A program made the translations under genes and the position numbers. A DNA stretch of 38,366 nt from Prevotella sp. (GTDB lineage Bacteria; Bacteroidota; Bacteroidia; Bacteroidales; Bacteroidaceae). Of the stretch, positions 25,993 to 34,375 are shown piece after piece. The stretch is taken from the NCBI GenBank assembly GCA_024697405.1, contig JAILFU010000021.1, positions 1 through 38,366 of the forward strand, read 5' to 3'. Numbering within the stretch: position 1 is the stretch's first letter; every line of letters starts with the position of its first letter. Below the pieces are notes generated by a model. It searched no databases. It was given only the letters and a program-made list of their open reading frames with translations, and was not told where the DNA came from.

Positions 25993-26868
25993 ATGAAGGC
26001 ATTTTTGCACCGTTGTTTCTGGAGTTTCCTGAACCGAACGTATAAGTGGTGGCCAGATAGCTTATGGCTGCGGATTATCTATAAGACGAAGTTCCAAAGG
26101 AACTTAAATCTTGACGACCCTCAGTCGTTTAATGAAAAATTGAATTGGTTGAAGCTAAACGACAGGAATCCTCTGTACACCCGATTGGCCAACAAGTATG
26201 ATGTGAAGGAGTATGTCAGGGAGTGTATAGGCGACGAATATGTCGTGCCGTGCTATGGCGTGTGGGAGAGTTTCGACGACATCGACTTCGACAAGCTTCC
26301 CGACCGCTTCATCCTGAAATGCACCCACGATTCTGGCGGGCGGATAGTATGTACGGACAAGGCCACTTTCGACAAACGCCGGGCAAAGGAAAGGCTAGAG
26401 ACTACGATGCGCAACAACTTCTTCTGGTGGACTCGTGAATGGGTATATAAGGATGTGAAGCCTCGTATCTTGGCAGACATGCTGCTCGATGACCACACAG
26501 GTGAAGTGCTGCGTGACTATAAGTTCTGGTGTTTCAACGGAGTTCCCAAATACATGTATTGTACGATTAAGAACGATGACGTGTTTGAGAACTTCTATGA
26601 CATGGATTTTAATGTGGTGAATATTGACCACGGATTTAAAAGAGCTGTGCCCGAGTTTGACAAGCCTGTGTGTTTTGAACTGATGAAGACGCTGGCCGGG
26701 AAGCTCTCGAAGGGAATTCCCTTTGTCAGGGTCGACTTCTTTCTGGTAGAAGGAAGGGTGTACTTCGGTGAATTAACCTTCTACGACTGGGCTGGGCTGA
26801 GACCCTTTGCTACGTATGATCAAGATTTGGAACTAGGGCGTTTGATAGCATTGCCCAACAAATCGTAG
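25993..26868 (+). CDS. TupA-like ATP-grasp protein of a polysaccharide locus
   Basis: This 291-aa protein of the ATP-grasp TupA-like family is common in surface-glycan loci. Typical features are DPQSFNEKLNWLKLNDRNPLYT, the KYDVKEYV segment, DRFILKCTHDSGG (nucleotide-binding loop), DYKFWCFNGVPKYMY and the C-terminal VRVDFFLVEGRVYFGELTFYDWAGL, with acidic metal ligands. These proteins are thought to ligate amino or carboxyl groups, as in teichuronopeptide synthesis, but the reaction is unproven for most members. It overlaps the convergent GT11-like gene by 49 bp. Codon use is more A/T-rich than in core genes nearby. Confidence 0.85.
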   Translation: MKAFLHRCFWSFLNRTYKWWPDSLWLRIIYKTKFQRNLNLDDPQSFNEKLNWLKLNDRNPLYTRLANKYDVKEYVRECIGDEYVVPCYGVWESFDDIDFDKLPDRFILKCTHDSGGRIVCTDKATFDKRRAKERLETTMRNNFFWWTREWVYKDVKPRILADMLLDDHTGEVLRDYKFWCFNGVPKYMYCTIKNDDVFENFYDMDFNVVNIDHGFKRAVPEFDKPVCFELMKTLAGKLSKGIPFVRVDFFLVEGRVYFGELTFYDWAGLRPFATYDQDLELGRLIALPNKS

Positions 26869-27728
26869 CCTCTGCCCTCTACACCTTTGAGCCAATACTC
26901 TACTGTATGTTCGCCATTCTCAAAGTGATAGAAGTCTGAAATGACCGAGAAACTGTCTTCGCTAAACTGCTGGTTTCTGTCCTTGATGCAGCAGAGCGGC
27001 ACCTCGCCGATGAAGGAAGCCCAACGGCTATAGGTGCTCCACGGCCCCAATATCCTGTCGCAGAGGGAAAGAGTGTGGAGGTCGAGGATGTCGCCTGACG
27101 GCTCTTTTTCGAAACGGAAGCACAGACAGTCGTTGAAGATGTCGGTAGAGAAGGATGCGTTGCTGCTGATAAAGAATGCCACTTTCTTTGCAGGATAGAT
27201 GGCTTTTATCTTGAGCATGAACTTGTGGTATTCCTCCAAAGTGTAGTAAAACAGCCCGCCGAAGAAGTCCTTGTAGTCACCATGCCGTATGTGAACGCCT
27301 ACGACAATGTCGGCCTGCCTGCGAATGGTAGCCATGAATGCCTCCGCTTTGGTGGTAATCTCATCCTTTGGACGGAAGATGTGCTGAAGCTCATGTTTCG
27401 CCTGTGCCAGATACCTAGTGTCATCCATCGTGTCCCAGCCTTTCTTGCATCCGAAGAAACGGAATATCTTGTCCCAAGTCTTGTTGTGGGTCACCTTCCA
27501 CGTCAGTCCCTTGTAGTTGTTCCATCCGTTGCCGTGCTCCAAATACCACTTGTGGTAGAGGGGGAAATAGATGAACTTGCAATGGAGCAGGTTGGGGAAG
27601 TCCTCAATGGTCCAGTCGAAGAAGATGATGGTCATCTTCTTCTTCTCAACCACGCAACGTGCCACCGATGCCACGTATGTCCACAGCCGGTTACAGGTCT
27701 GTCCTGGTGCGTCGCAGATAATTCTCAT
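26820..27728 (-). CDS. Fucosyltransferase-like (GT11-type) glycosyltransferase
   Basis: The 302-aa protein begins with a GDP-sugar-type segment (DAPGQTCNRLWTYVASVA). It carries VVGVHIRHGDYKDF (residues 142-155), corresponding to the HxRxGDY motif of alpha-1,2/alpha-1,6 and O-fucosyltransferases, and later LSLCDRILGPWSTYSRWASF, like the C-terminal GT11 motif. It probably transfers fucose or a related GDP-sugar. His replaces the second Arg of the usual HxRRGDY. The ATG at 27728 has a consensus promoter upstream. The 3' end overlaps the convergent ATP-grasp gene by 49 bp. Confidence 0.75.
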   Translation of the reverse strand: MRIICDAPGQTCNRLWTYVASVARCVVEKKKMTIIFFDWTIEDFPNLLHCKFIYFPLYHKWYLEHGNGWNNYKGLTWKVTHNKTWDKIFRFFGCKKGWDTMDDTRYLAQAKHELQHIFRPKDEITTKAEAFMATIRRQADIVVGVHIRHGDYKDFFGGLFYYTLEEYHKFMLKIKAIYPAKKVAFFISSNASFSTDIFNDCLCFRFEKEPSGDILDLHTLSLCDRILGPWSTYSRWASFIGEVPLCCIKDRNQQFSEDSFSVISDFYHFENGEHTVEYWLKGVEGRGYDLLGNAIKRPSSKS

Positions 27729-27754
27729 AATGCCTCACTATCTTCTTCAATCTG

Positions 27755-27785
27755 CAAAGGTAGTGATTATTTCGGAAAACACAAA
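27755..27785 (-). promoter_or_regulatory. Consensus promoter for the GT11-like gene
   Basis: On the minus strand TTTG (27785-27782) is followed after 19 bp by TACCTTTG (27762-27755). Confidence 0.7.
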
Positions 27786-27803
27786 AAATATAATGACAAA
27801 ACA

Positions 27804-27835
27804 TTTGGCGGTTTAAACGAAAAGTAGTATTTTTG
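27804..27835 (+). promoter_or_regulatory. Consensus promoter for the GT-C gene
   Basis: TTTG (27804-27807), a 20-bp spacer and TATTTTTG (27828-27835). It is back-to-back with the GT11-like promoter. The leader of about 55 nt holds a five-codon frame (MEHHK, 27855-27872) preceded by AGAAAGGGG. Confidence 0.7.
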
Positions 27836-27898
27836 CACATAGAAAGGGGTACTTATGGAACACCATAAATGATATGTGTTTAATATGATGATTCTTAT

Positions 27899-29380
27899 AT
27901 GAGTAGTATTACAAGAAACGAACCAGAGTTGAAAGCGTTTGGCATCTGCTTGTTATGGGCTTTCGTGTTATTGTTTTTCGTGTCGCCAGACTCGTTTACT
28001 CATGATATGAACTACAGGTGGGACAGCGCGGTATTTTTCACCTGTGGTAAAGCCTGGATGGAAGGAATGTTGCCGTATGTGGATTTTGCCGATTCCAAAG
28101 GGCCGTTGTTGTGGCTGATAAATGGAATAGCCTATTTGATGTCACCTCGCAACTATCTTGGCGTTTTCTGGCTTGATGTCCTTTCCTATAGTGTCGTGTT
28201 TTATTTCGACTACAAGATAGCCCGTTTATTCCTGAACGACAATCGCAGGCTAGCCCTTTTGGCACTTCCTCTTGTCTCATTGGCCTATTTTAACCCTTGG
28301 TATCATTTTGAGACAAGTGCGGAAGACTGGTGCCAGCCAGTCATTTCTGCCACTTTCTACATGATGTGCCGTGTGTTGTATAAGGATAATGGCCAAAACA
28401 GGCGTCATATTGAAAAGGCAGCTTTCATGTTGGGCTTCGCCATGATGTGGGCGCTTCTGATAAAGTTCAGCATTACAGCCATGCTAGGAGTCACAGGCTG
28501 CTATTTCCTGTATTATCTGCTGAAAGAACATCTGCCTGTAGGTGTGCCTTTGATGTACTTCATGGCAGGATTTGCCGGTCTGGCTCTTCCTTTCTTGATT
28601 TATATGTTGTTTACAAATACGCTTGGGGATTTCCTGTATGAGTATTTTGCAAATACTATGGCAACCGTACAGAGCGATAATGTATTCCTCGTATATTTGA
28701 GAGAATGGCTCCGAACGTTGTACGATGCCTATTATGCGGCATTGTTCGTGGTCTGCGTAGCTGGATGTCTGATGATTTCCCGCAGGGTGGAAAAGCACAA
28801 GTTTTTCCTGCTAATCGCATTCCTCGGCTTTTATGGGTTGTCTATTCACCATGCCATCCACAGGCATTACGTGAATTGTTGCCTGTTCTTTGCGTTATTC
28901 TTTGTGATATGTATGTTGGAAATGAACAGGGAATGGCTGTTGAAGAGGGCGAAGCGTGTATTTGCATTCGTATTCGCCCTGCTAGTGTTAGCCAATTTCA
29001 CCTTTACGGAAGGCTTTCTCGTTCCGAATTTGTTCTTTTGCACCAATAAGGGAGAAAAGAACGATTTCTACAAAATAGGATCCTATCTGGCTCAAAAGGA
29101 GAAGCCTACGATTATTTATTATAGGTTTACCGACCGAGGATTTGGCACTCCTTCGTGTGCTTTGCCTGGCTCGGTTTATTGGCACACCCAGACAGGAGAG
29201 ACCGTCGAGATGAAAAGGAAACAATATGAAGACGCCATATCTGGCAAGGCCGATTTCGTGTTCTGCTATCATTCCAGCGAAAACGACAGTCTGTTTACTT
29301 CCGCCGGATATCACAAGCAATGTGATACGGGCGAGTTCTCGCTCTTCGGGAAAAATCCGCCCTCCAGCCACCCCAAGTAA
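27899..29380 (+). CDS. Polytopic GT-C glycosyltransferase (GT39/ArnT-like)
   Basis: This 493-aa protein has about ten hydrophobic segments. The first extracytoplasmic loop is MNYRWDSAVFFTCGKAWMEG followed by LPYVDFADSKGPLLWLINGI. This acidic, KGP-containing loop is characteristic of GT-C enzymes that use polyprenyl-phosphate sugars (PMT/ArnT relatives). A soluble C-terminal part (from about 370) contains TIIYYRFTDRGFGTPSCALPG. It would decorate a glycan or lipid on the periplasmic side. The start ATG at 27899 has a weak ribosome site. It ends 37 bp from the convergent SGNH stop. A/T-rich codon use suggests a separate history from the core genes. Confidence 0.8.
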   Translation: MSSITRNEPELKAFGICLLWAFVLLFFVSPDSFTHDMNYRWDSAVFFTCGKAWMEGMLPYVDFADSKGPLLWLINGIAYLMSPRNYLGVFWLDVLSYSVVFYFDYKIARLFLNDNRRLALLALPLVSLAYFNPWYHFETSAEDWCQPVISATFYMMCRVLYKDNGQNRRHIEKAAFMLGFAMMWALLIKFSITAMLGVTGCYFLYYLLKEHLPVGVPLMYFMAGFAGLALPFLIYMLFTNTLGDFLYEYFANTMATVQSDNVFLVYLREWLRTLYDAYYAALFVVCVAGCLMISRRVEKHKFFLLIAFLGFYGLSIHHAIHRHYVNCCLFFALFFVICMLEMNREWLLKRAKRVFAFVFALLVLANFTFTEGFLVPNLFFCTNKGEKNDFYKIGSYLAQKEKPTIIYYRFTDRGFGTPSCALPGSVYWHTQTGETVEMKRKQYEDAISGKADFVFCYHSSENDSLFTSAGYHKQCDTGEFSLFGKNPPSSHPK

Positions 29381-29417
29381 ACCAATAGAGGTTGACTATG
29401 GCTGCGGAGTTTTGGAG

Positions 29418-30263
29418 TTACTCTTGTAAATGGAGACGTCTGTCAATCAGGTGCTTGTAGAGACCGGGATTTCTCAGGTGCACTTCGTCTACGAAACAGG
29501 AATCGTCGAGGAAACGGATGCTGTCCAAAAACGACGACAGCTTTTCTCTATAGCTGCAATCGGCATACTCGTTGCGGTTGAAGTGGCTGATGCTGTCTCT
29601 CCAATGCTCGGCAACAAACGTGGGAACGATGTCGAGGGAGAAATGGTATCGTCTCCCCAGAGAGTCAATCTTCGACAGATACTCCTTGCATATTGGTGAA
29701 AGGAAGGAATAGCGTCTTTCGCCCTGCTGAATGTCGGGTGCCCATCCTGTCGTTTGTATAAAGGGAATATGGCAAGCCCAATATTTGGGTATCTTCTTTA
29801 TCTGTTTCCATACTGTCTCGGTCATCAGAGGCTTATACTCGTCATAGTAGAATGGCTTTAGGAAATAATGGTAGGTGTATACCTGGTCAAGATTATCCCA
29901 AAAGCTGAAGGGGGTATAGACTATGTAGACGGTATCGGGACGGTTGCCAGCGCGCAGATAGTTGTTAAGCAGGAAGAACTGGCCTACCATGCCGATGGCC
30001 TGATTGCATGAGAGGGAATAGGCGCTGTCGGGGTCTTCTTCCTTGCAGTTGTAGAACTGGTTTGCTGTGCTGTCGCCCAGGATAAGTTTCCTGTATCTTG
30101 TTTTTATTTTGCTTTTCTCTATGGCCTTATATATTTCATTTCCGTAGATGGTTTTCTTGTATTGGTCATCTCTCATCAGCCACGCCGTCTTGACGGAGTA
30201 GAAAATGACAATAGGCAACGAAAACAAGATGAAGATGCCGATGAAATGTAGGATTCTTTTCAT
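29418..30263 (-). CDS. SGNH-like O-acyltransferase partner protein (second pair)
   Basis: The 281-aa product has an N-terminal membrane anchor (about 5-24). The extracytoplasmic domain has LILGDSTANQF (GDS at 63-65, block I), VYIVYTPFSFWDN in the middle, and FVDEVHLRNPG at the C-terminus (Asp259/His262). That arrangement gives the Ser-Asp-His triad of the DltD/AlgJ-type SGNH group. It begins 3 bp after the MBOAT stop codon and is almost certainly cotranslated with it. It should accept the acyl group exported by the MBOAT and place it on the locus polysaccharide. It is much shorter than the SGNH protein at 3674-5182 because it lacks the Pro/Ala-rich linker. Confidence 0.72.
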   Translation of the reverse strand: MKRILHFIGIFILFSLPIVIFYSVKTAWLMRDDQYKKTIYGNEIYKAIEKSKIKTRYRKLILGDSTANQFYNCKEEDPDSAYSLSCNQAIGMVGQFFLLNNYLRAGNRPDTVYIVYTPFSFWDNLDQVYTYHYFLKPFYYDEYKPLMTETVWKQIKKIPKYWACHIPFIQTTGWAPDIQQGERRYSFLSPICKEYLSKIDSLGRRYHFSLDIVPTFVAEHWRDSISHFNRNEYADCSYREKLSSFLDSIRFLDDSCFVDEVHLRNPGLYKHLIDRRLHLQE

Positions 30264-30266
30264 AGT

Positions 30267-31709
30267 TCAGAATTGGAAATAGATGAACGACTGACTGGCT
30301 CCTGCATAGTTGATGATGAGATAAACGAGCAAGTAGTAGCATGCCCACCTGGCGGGGCGGTATCGGAAGATGCCGGTATCTGAAAATTCCAATGCATGCT
30401 GTTTCTCTCGTTGAAACCATTCGGCGATGAGCAGCATGATGCCAGCCAAGAGCCATTTCTTACCGTCGATATAGGTGTTGTCTATGAAAGGATGGGTGAC
30501 GATGGATGTCAGATAGCTGAAAGCCTCGTGAATGTCTTCAGCCCTGAAGATAATCCATCCGATGACTGCCAGACAGAAGGTGAGCAGCATCTTGGAGGCT
30601 TCTTTTATGTTTGGGAGCAGTCTTCCATAGGCCGCGCAATGCTCATGCTTCGTGTTGATGTTCAGGAGGTTGTAAACAGCAAGCAGGGAGGCATGAAACA
30701 AGCCCCAGCACACAAAAGTCCAGTTCGCGCCATGCCACAGACCGCTGATGCTCCATACGATGAAAACGTTGCGGATGATTTTTATCTTGCTGCAGCGGCT
30801 GCCTCCTAGCGGAAAGTAGATGTAATCACGGAACCACGTGGTGAGCGATATATGCCAGCGGCGCCAGAACTCTGGTATGCTCCTCGAGAAATATGGAAAG
30901 TTGAAGTTCCTTTTCAAGTTTATTCCGAAGAGCCGGGCGCAACCGATGGCAATGTCGGAATAGCCGGAAAAGTCACAGTAAATCTGGAAAGTGAACAGCA
31001 CTCCAAGGATGATGAGCATGACTCCCGGAAGATGGTCGTAGCTGTCCCAATAAAGGTTGACTATGGCTGCGCAGTTGTCGGCTATCACGAGCTTCTTGAA
31101 GAATCCCCATAGCATCTGCCGCATGCCGTCCGCAGCCTTGGCATCGTCGAAATGACGGTTGGTCTGGAACTGCGGCAACAGGTTTGTGGCACGCTCGATG
31201 GGGCCTGCCACCAGCTGCGGGAAGAAGCTGATGAATGCAAAGAACTCCACGATGTCCCTGGTGGCTCTTATCTTTCCCTGATAGACATCTATAGTGTAGC
31301 TTAGTGCCTGAAATGTGTAGAAACTAATACCTACAGGCAGGATGATGTTCAGCGTGACCAGGTCGAGCTCAATGCCAAACAACGAAGCTAGTGAGGAAAG
31401 GTTGTCTGCGAAGAAGTTATAATATTTGAACAGGCCAAGTATGAGCAGGTTTGCTGCGATATTTCCTGCGCTGACAAGCTTTCTCGCTTTACTATGTGGC
31501 GAATACTTCTCTGTGAGCAGTCCGCTGCTGAAGCTGAAAAGCGAAGTGAGGGCAATAAGAAAGAGGAAACGCCAATCCCACCAGCCATAAAAGATGTAGC
31601 TTACGATGACTATCAGGAAGTTCTTGCTTTTCTTGCCTCTGCATGCGAACCAATAAAGCAGGAAAACCACAGGAAGAAAGATGAGGAAGTCAATGGAATT
31701 GAACAACAT
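30267..31709 (-). CDS. MBOAT family membrane O-acyltransferase (AlgI-like, second pair)
   Basis: This 480-aa polytopic protein has ILPVGISFYTFQALSYTIDV, FFPQLVAGPIERA, IYCDFSGYSDIAIG, FWRRWHISLTTWFRDYIYFP (His286) and SGLWHGANWTFVCWG (predicted catalytic His326). It is closer to AlgI/PatA in its LYWF and YGWWDWRF N-terminal segments than the MBOAT at 5193-6692. The two share the C-terminal FIYFQF. It sits in a polysaccharide operon behind a GT2 gene (48-bp gap) and before its SGNH partner, so it likely O-acetylates that polymer. The ATG at 31709 has an A-rich leader and no clear ribosome site. Confidence 0.92.
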   Translation of the reverse strand: MLFNSIDFLIFLPVVFLLYWFACRGKKSKNFLIVIVSYIFYGWWDWRFLFLIALTSLFSFSSGLLTEKYSPHSKARKLVSAGNIAANLLILGLFKYYNFFADNLSSLASLFGIELDLVTLNIILPVGISFYTFQALSYTIDVYQGKIRATRDIVEFFAFISFFPQLVAGPIERATNLLPQFQTNRHFDDAKAADGMRQMLWGFFKKLVIADNCAAIVNLYWDSYDHLPGVMLIILGVLFTFQIYCDFSGYSDIAIGCARLFGINLKRNFNFPYFSRSIPEFWRRWHISLTTWFRDYIYFPLGGSRCSKIKIIRNVFIVWSISGLWHGANWTFVCWGLFHASLLAVYNLLNINTKHEHCAAYGRLLPNIKEASKMLLTFCLAVIGWIIFRAEDIHEAFSYLTSIVTHPFIDNTYIDGKKWLLAGIMLLIAEWFQREKQHALEFSDTGIFRYRPARWACYYLLVYLIINYAGASQSFIYFQF

Positions 31710-31757
31710 GTCACTTTTTTTATTTAGAAAGCCCAGCGTTGACCAGCCATGCTGATG

Positions 31758-32570
31758 TCAATAGCGCTTCTTGGGGAGAAGCTTGTGAACGATTTTGAAG
31801 AACAGCGTAAGGTATTTGCGCTTTCCCGGATCTTCGCAAATGTCGAACAGCCGGTAGAGGCTGGTCTTGTCGAGCTTGGCAAGCGTGGCGTAGTCTTCAT
31901 AAACACCTGTGGGCAGGAACTGGTGCAGCCACAGGTCGATCTCCTTCCTGTTTCTTTCCTGCTGCTGCTCGGATATGCCGCCCTCCTCCCGCCGGCAGAC
32001 AATGACGGGGATGAACTGCACACGCTTTCCCTCGGCGACTATCTTCTCGGTGAAGAAAATCCAGTCGGACACCAGCCGGTAGTCCTCGCGGTAGGGTGAG
32101 CCATGAAACAGCTCCCTACGGATGAACGAACTTTGGTGGTCGAGGGTGGAAACGAAGAAATGCATCATCGTTACACGCGGTGGCTGAACGGAAGCATGCC
32201 CCAGTTGTTTCTCTTCGCTGTAGTGGTAGTCGCGGCCGGTGATGATGTCGGCATCGGAGTGGTGGTCGAAGACATGCTGCAGCACGTTGGCGTCATAGAA
32301 GCAGTCGCCTGAGTTCATGAAGTTGAGATAATCGCCTGTTGCCCTGGCAATTCCTTTGTTCATTCCTTGGTAAATGCCCCCGTCGGGTTCGGATACCCAA
32401 TAGCTGATGTCCTTGTCGTATTCACGCAGCACGTCGGCGCTCCCGTCGGTAGAGCCGCCGTCGATGACGATAAACTCACGGTCAGGAAACGTCTGGCCGA
32501 TGACGCTTTTTATCGTTCGGCGCAAGCCCTCCCTGTTGTTATAGTTGACTGTGATAATGGAATACTTCAT
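31758..32570 (-). CDS. Glycosyltransferase family 2 (GT-A)
   Basis: The 270-aa cytoplasmic enzyme starts MKYSIITVNYNNREGLRRTI and continues FIVIDGGSTDGSADVL (nucleotide-sugar binding), SEPDGGIYQGMNKGIARATG and YLNFMNSGDCFYD. NSGD stands where the metal-binding DxD lies; this variant is normal for the subgroup. VSDWIFFTEK contains a probable catalytic acidic residue. It should add one sugar to a lipid-linked repeat unit. The start has AGAAGG upstream. It is 11 bp downstream of the flippase gene and probably in one operon with it. Confidence 0.9.
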   Translation of the reverse strand: MKYSIITVNYNNREGLRRTIKSVIGQTFPDREFIVIDGGSTDGSADVLREYDKDISYWVSEPDGGIYQGMNKGIARATGDYLNFMNSGDCFYDANVLQHVFDHHSDADIITGRDYHYSEEKQLGHASVQPPRVTMMHFFVSTLDHQSSFIRRELFHGSPYREDYRLVSDWIFFTEKIVAEGKRVQFIPVIVCRREEGGISEQQQERNRKEIDLWLHQFLPTGVYEDYATLAKLDKTSLYRLFDICEDPGKRKYLTLFFKIVHKLLPKKRY

Positions 32571-32581
32571 TTTCTACCTTC

Positions 32582-34129
32582 TTACTTTTTTATCATCTTA
32601 CCTTTTAAGAATGTTATGCGGCCGAGGCTGTCCCTTGCTCCCTTGGCAAAGAGTAGGGTAGCCGACAGGTCGTAAACCAAGAAAAATGTCATGCTGACCG
32701 CTGCATAGAGCATCCACTTCCAGATGCTTTCATAGGGATTGAGCGGGATGAACTGCATGGTGAACAGCGCGGCTCCGATGGCGAAAGCTGAGACGGCATA
32801 GTTGCGCAGCACGTTCCGCCAATACAAGCCGACAGGAATATGGAAACCCGACGTAAACAGATAGTAGGGCTTCCACAGCACGACAATAGCCAGCAGGCTT
32901 ACAATCTTACCCAGCAGGATGCCGACGATGCCCCACATGATGCCGCAGACGACGGTCACCGTCACGTTGATGACGAGCTCTGCCCAGGCTGCCCACACGT
33001 CGGCGTAGAGCCCGTGGGCATAGTTGAAGCTGTCGACGCTGTTGCGGGAGTTGGTAATATATATATAAATAATGAGGAGGATGAGTATGCGGTGGTCCAT
33101 GATGTATTCAATGCCGAGCCAGTGAGCCACGAAGGGTTCCAGCAATACGTAGAGAGAGAAACTGAGAGTGGCGGCTATGGTGTGCTGGATGGTGGTGTAT
33201 TCCCAGAACACTTTCAGCATGTGCGCCTTGTTACCCTCAGCCACCAGGTTGCCCACGCTCGCTCCTACGCTGCCTGTGACAGCCGCGAACATAGAGATGA
33301 GCTTGGAGATGATAATCATGTAGTTGCCATAGTAGGCCACCATTTTCAGCGAGACGAAGATGAAGATGAACAGCTCGTCGCTTTTCACCAGCACGAAGTC
33401 CTTGATCTTGTGGATGAAGACCTGCTTGGTCTTGGTGATAATCTCGGGATATTTCTTCAGCAGGACTCTCCCTTGCCGCCTGTCCACCTTCAGCCAAGGA
33501 TACTCCTTGTTAATCTTCCAGTTCAGAATGATGCAGCCTATGATGCCGAACAGAAATTCTACTGCCACCCAGACGTAGAGGTTCTTGTAATGACAGGCCA
33601 GAAAGATTTGCAGGGCTAGTTTCAACAGGTTAGCCGACTGATAGTAGATAGCCACCAGGTAGTTCTTCTGGTCGGCACCGAGCAGTATCTGCCGGTAGTT
33701 GATGAAATAGCCTATAAGTGAGGAGCCAAGGAAGGAATAGAACGCGAAATAGATGATGCCCAATCCTAAGCCTGCCTTAGCGAAGATGAGCGGAAAGAAC
33801 AGACTGGTGAGGAATGCGCCGCCGAAGATGATGCAGCCTATCCAACGATACAGATAGCCCAGCAGGGAGAGGATGTCCTGAATCTCCTGGCGATTGCCAG
33901 TCTGCAAAGGCTTGAACAAGAAATAGCCTATGCAGGCGGAGATGCCCAGTTCCGACAGGTTGAGGTAGCCCAGGATATTGTTCAGCGTACCCGTAAGACC
34001 GATAAACTCCGCTCCCAGATTATCAAGGAAAATCTTGCGCGAGAAAAAGGTCAGAAACAGCGAGAGGAAGAAAAACAATAAGTTTACCTCCGCGTTCAGT
34101 ATGCTTTTATGTACACGTCCGTTCTTCAT
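32582..34129 (-). CDS. Wzx-type oligosaccharide flippase (MOP superfamily)
   Basis: The 515-aa protein has about 12-14 hydrophobic segments, including NLLFFFLSLFLTFFSRKIFLD and LGAEFIGLTGTLNNILGYLNLSELGI near the N-terminus. That conserved start is typical of Bacteroides polysaccharide exporters. It would flip undecaprenyl-linked repeat units to the periplasm. The start ATG at 34129 follows directly on the 34139-34375 repeat leader, where a small MISFA frame ends ten bases before it. No Wzy or chain-length protein is visible in the window, so the rest of the export machinery is elsewhere or outside. Confidence 0.88.
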   Translation of the reverse strand: MKNGRVHKSILNAEVNLLFFFLSLFLTFFSRKIFLDNLGAEFIGLTGTLNNILGYLNLSELGISACIGYFLFKPLQTGNRQEIQDILSLLGYLYRWIGCIIFGGAFLTSLFFPLIFAKAGLGLGIIYFAFYSFLGSSLIGYFINYRQILLGADQKNYLVAIYYQSANLLKLALQIFLACHYKNLYVWVAVEFLFGIIGCIILNWKINKEYPWLKVDRRQGRVLLKKYPEIITKTKQVFIHKIKDFVLVKSDELFIFIFVSLKMVAYYGNYMIIISKLISMFAAVTGSVGASVGNLVAEGNKAHMLKVFWEYTTIQHTIAATLSFSLYVLLEPFVAHWLGIEYIMDHRILILLIIYIYITNSRNSVDSFNYAHGLYADVWAAWAELVINVTVTVVCGIMWGIVGILLGKIVSLLAIVVLWKPYYLFTSGFHIPVGLYWRNVLRNYAVSAFAIGAALFTMQFIPLNPYESIWKWMLYAAVSMTFFLVYDLSATLLFAKGARDSLGRITFLKGKMIKK

Positions 34130-34138
34130 GAACTCTTC

Positions 34139-34375
34139 AACCCCCCTCTAATCCCCCCGAAGGGGGGAGGGACCCCCCTCTTGTCCCCCCGAAGGGGGGA
34201 GGAAACTCGCCAGCAAAGCTAATCATACCTCTCAAATCTCAATTCTCAGTTCTACATACCCCCCTCTAATCCCCCCGAAGGGGGGAGGAAACTCGCCAGC
34301 AAAGCTAATCATACCTCTCAATTCTCAATTCTCCATTCTCAATTCTCAGTTCTCAGTTCTAAAAGTTCTAAACGT
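34139..34375. repeat. Hairpin-unit and CTCAATTCTCAG repeat block in the flippase leader
   Basis: Three hairpin units of the CCCCCC-GAA-GGGGGG type lie at about 34141-34173, 34174-34203 and 34259-34291. The constant segment CGCCAGCAAAGCTAATCATA follows the second and third units, giving a direct repeat of about 88 bp. CTCAATTCTCAGTT arrays make up the rest. The layout and orientation match 955-1190. On the minus strand an ATG at 34226-34224 opens a frame MISFAGEF...LEGG that stops ten bases before the flippase ATG. No promoter box was found in the block, so the flippase may be read through from the GT2 genes. Confidence 0.8.

Noticed and set aside
27855..27872. Five-codon leader peptide (MEHHK) before the GT-C gene
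   Set aside because: A ribosome-site-like AGAAAGGGG precedes it, but there is no attenuator hairpin or regulatory codon run, so it is noted only in the promoter entry.
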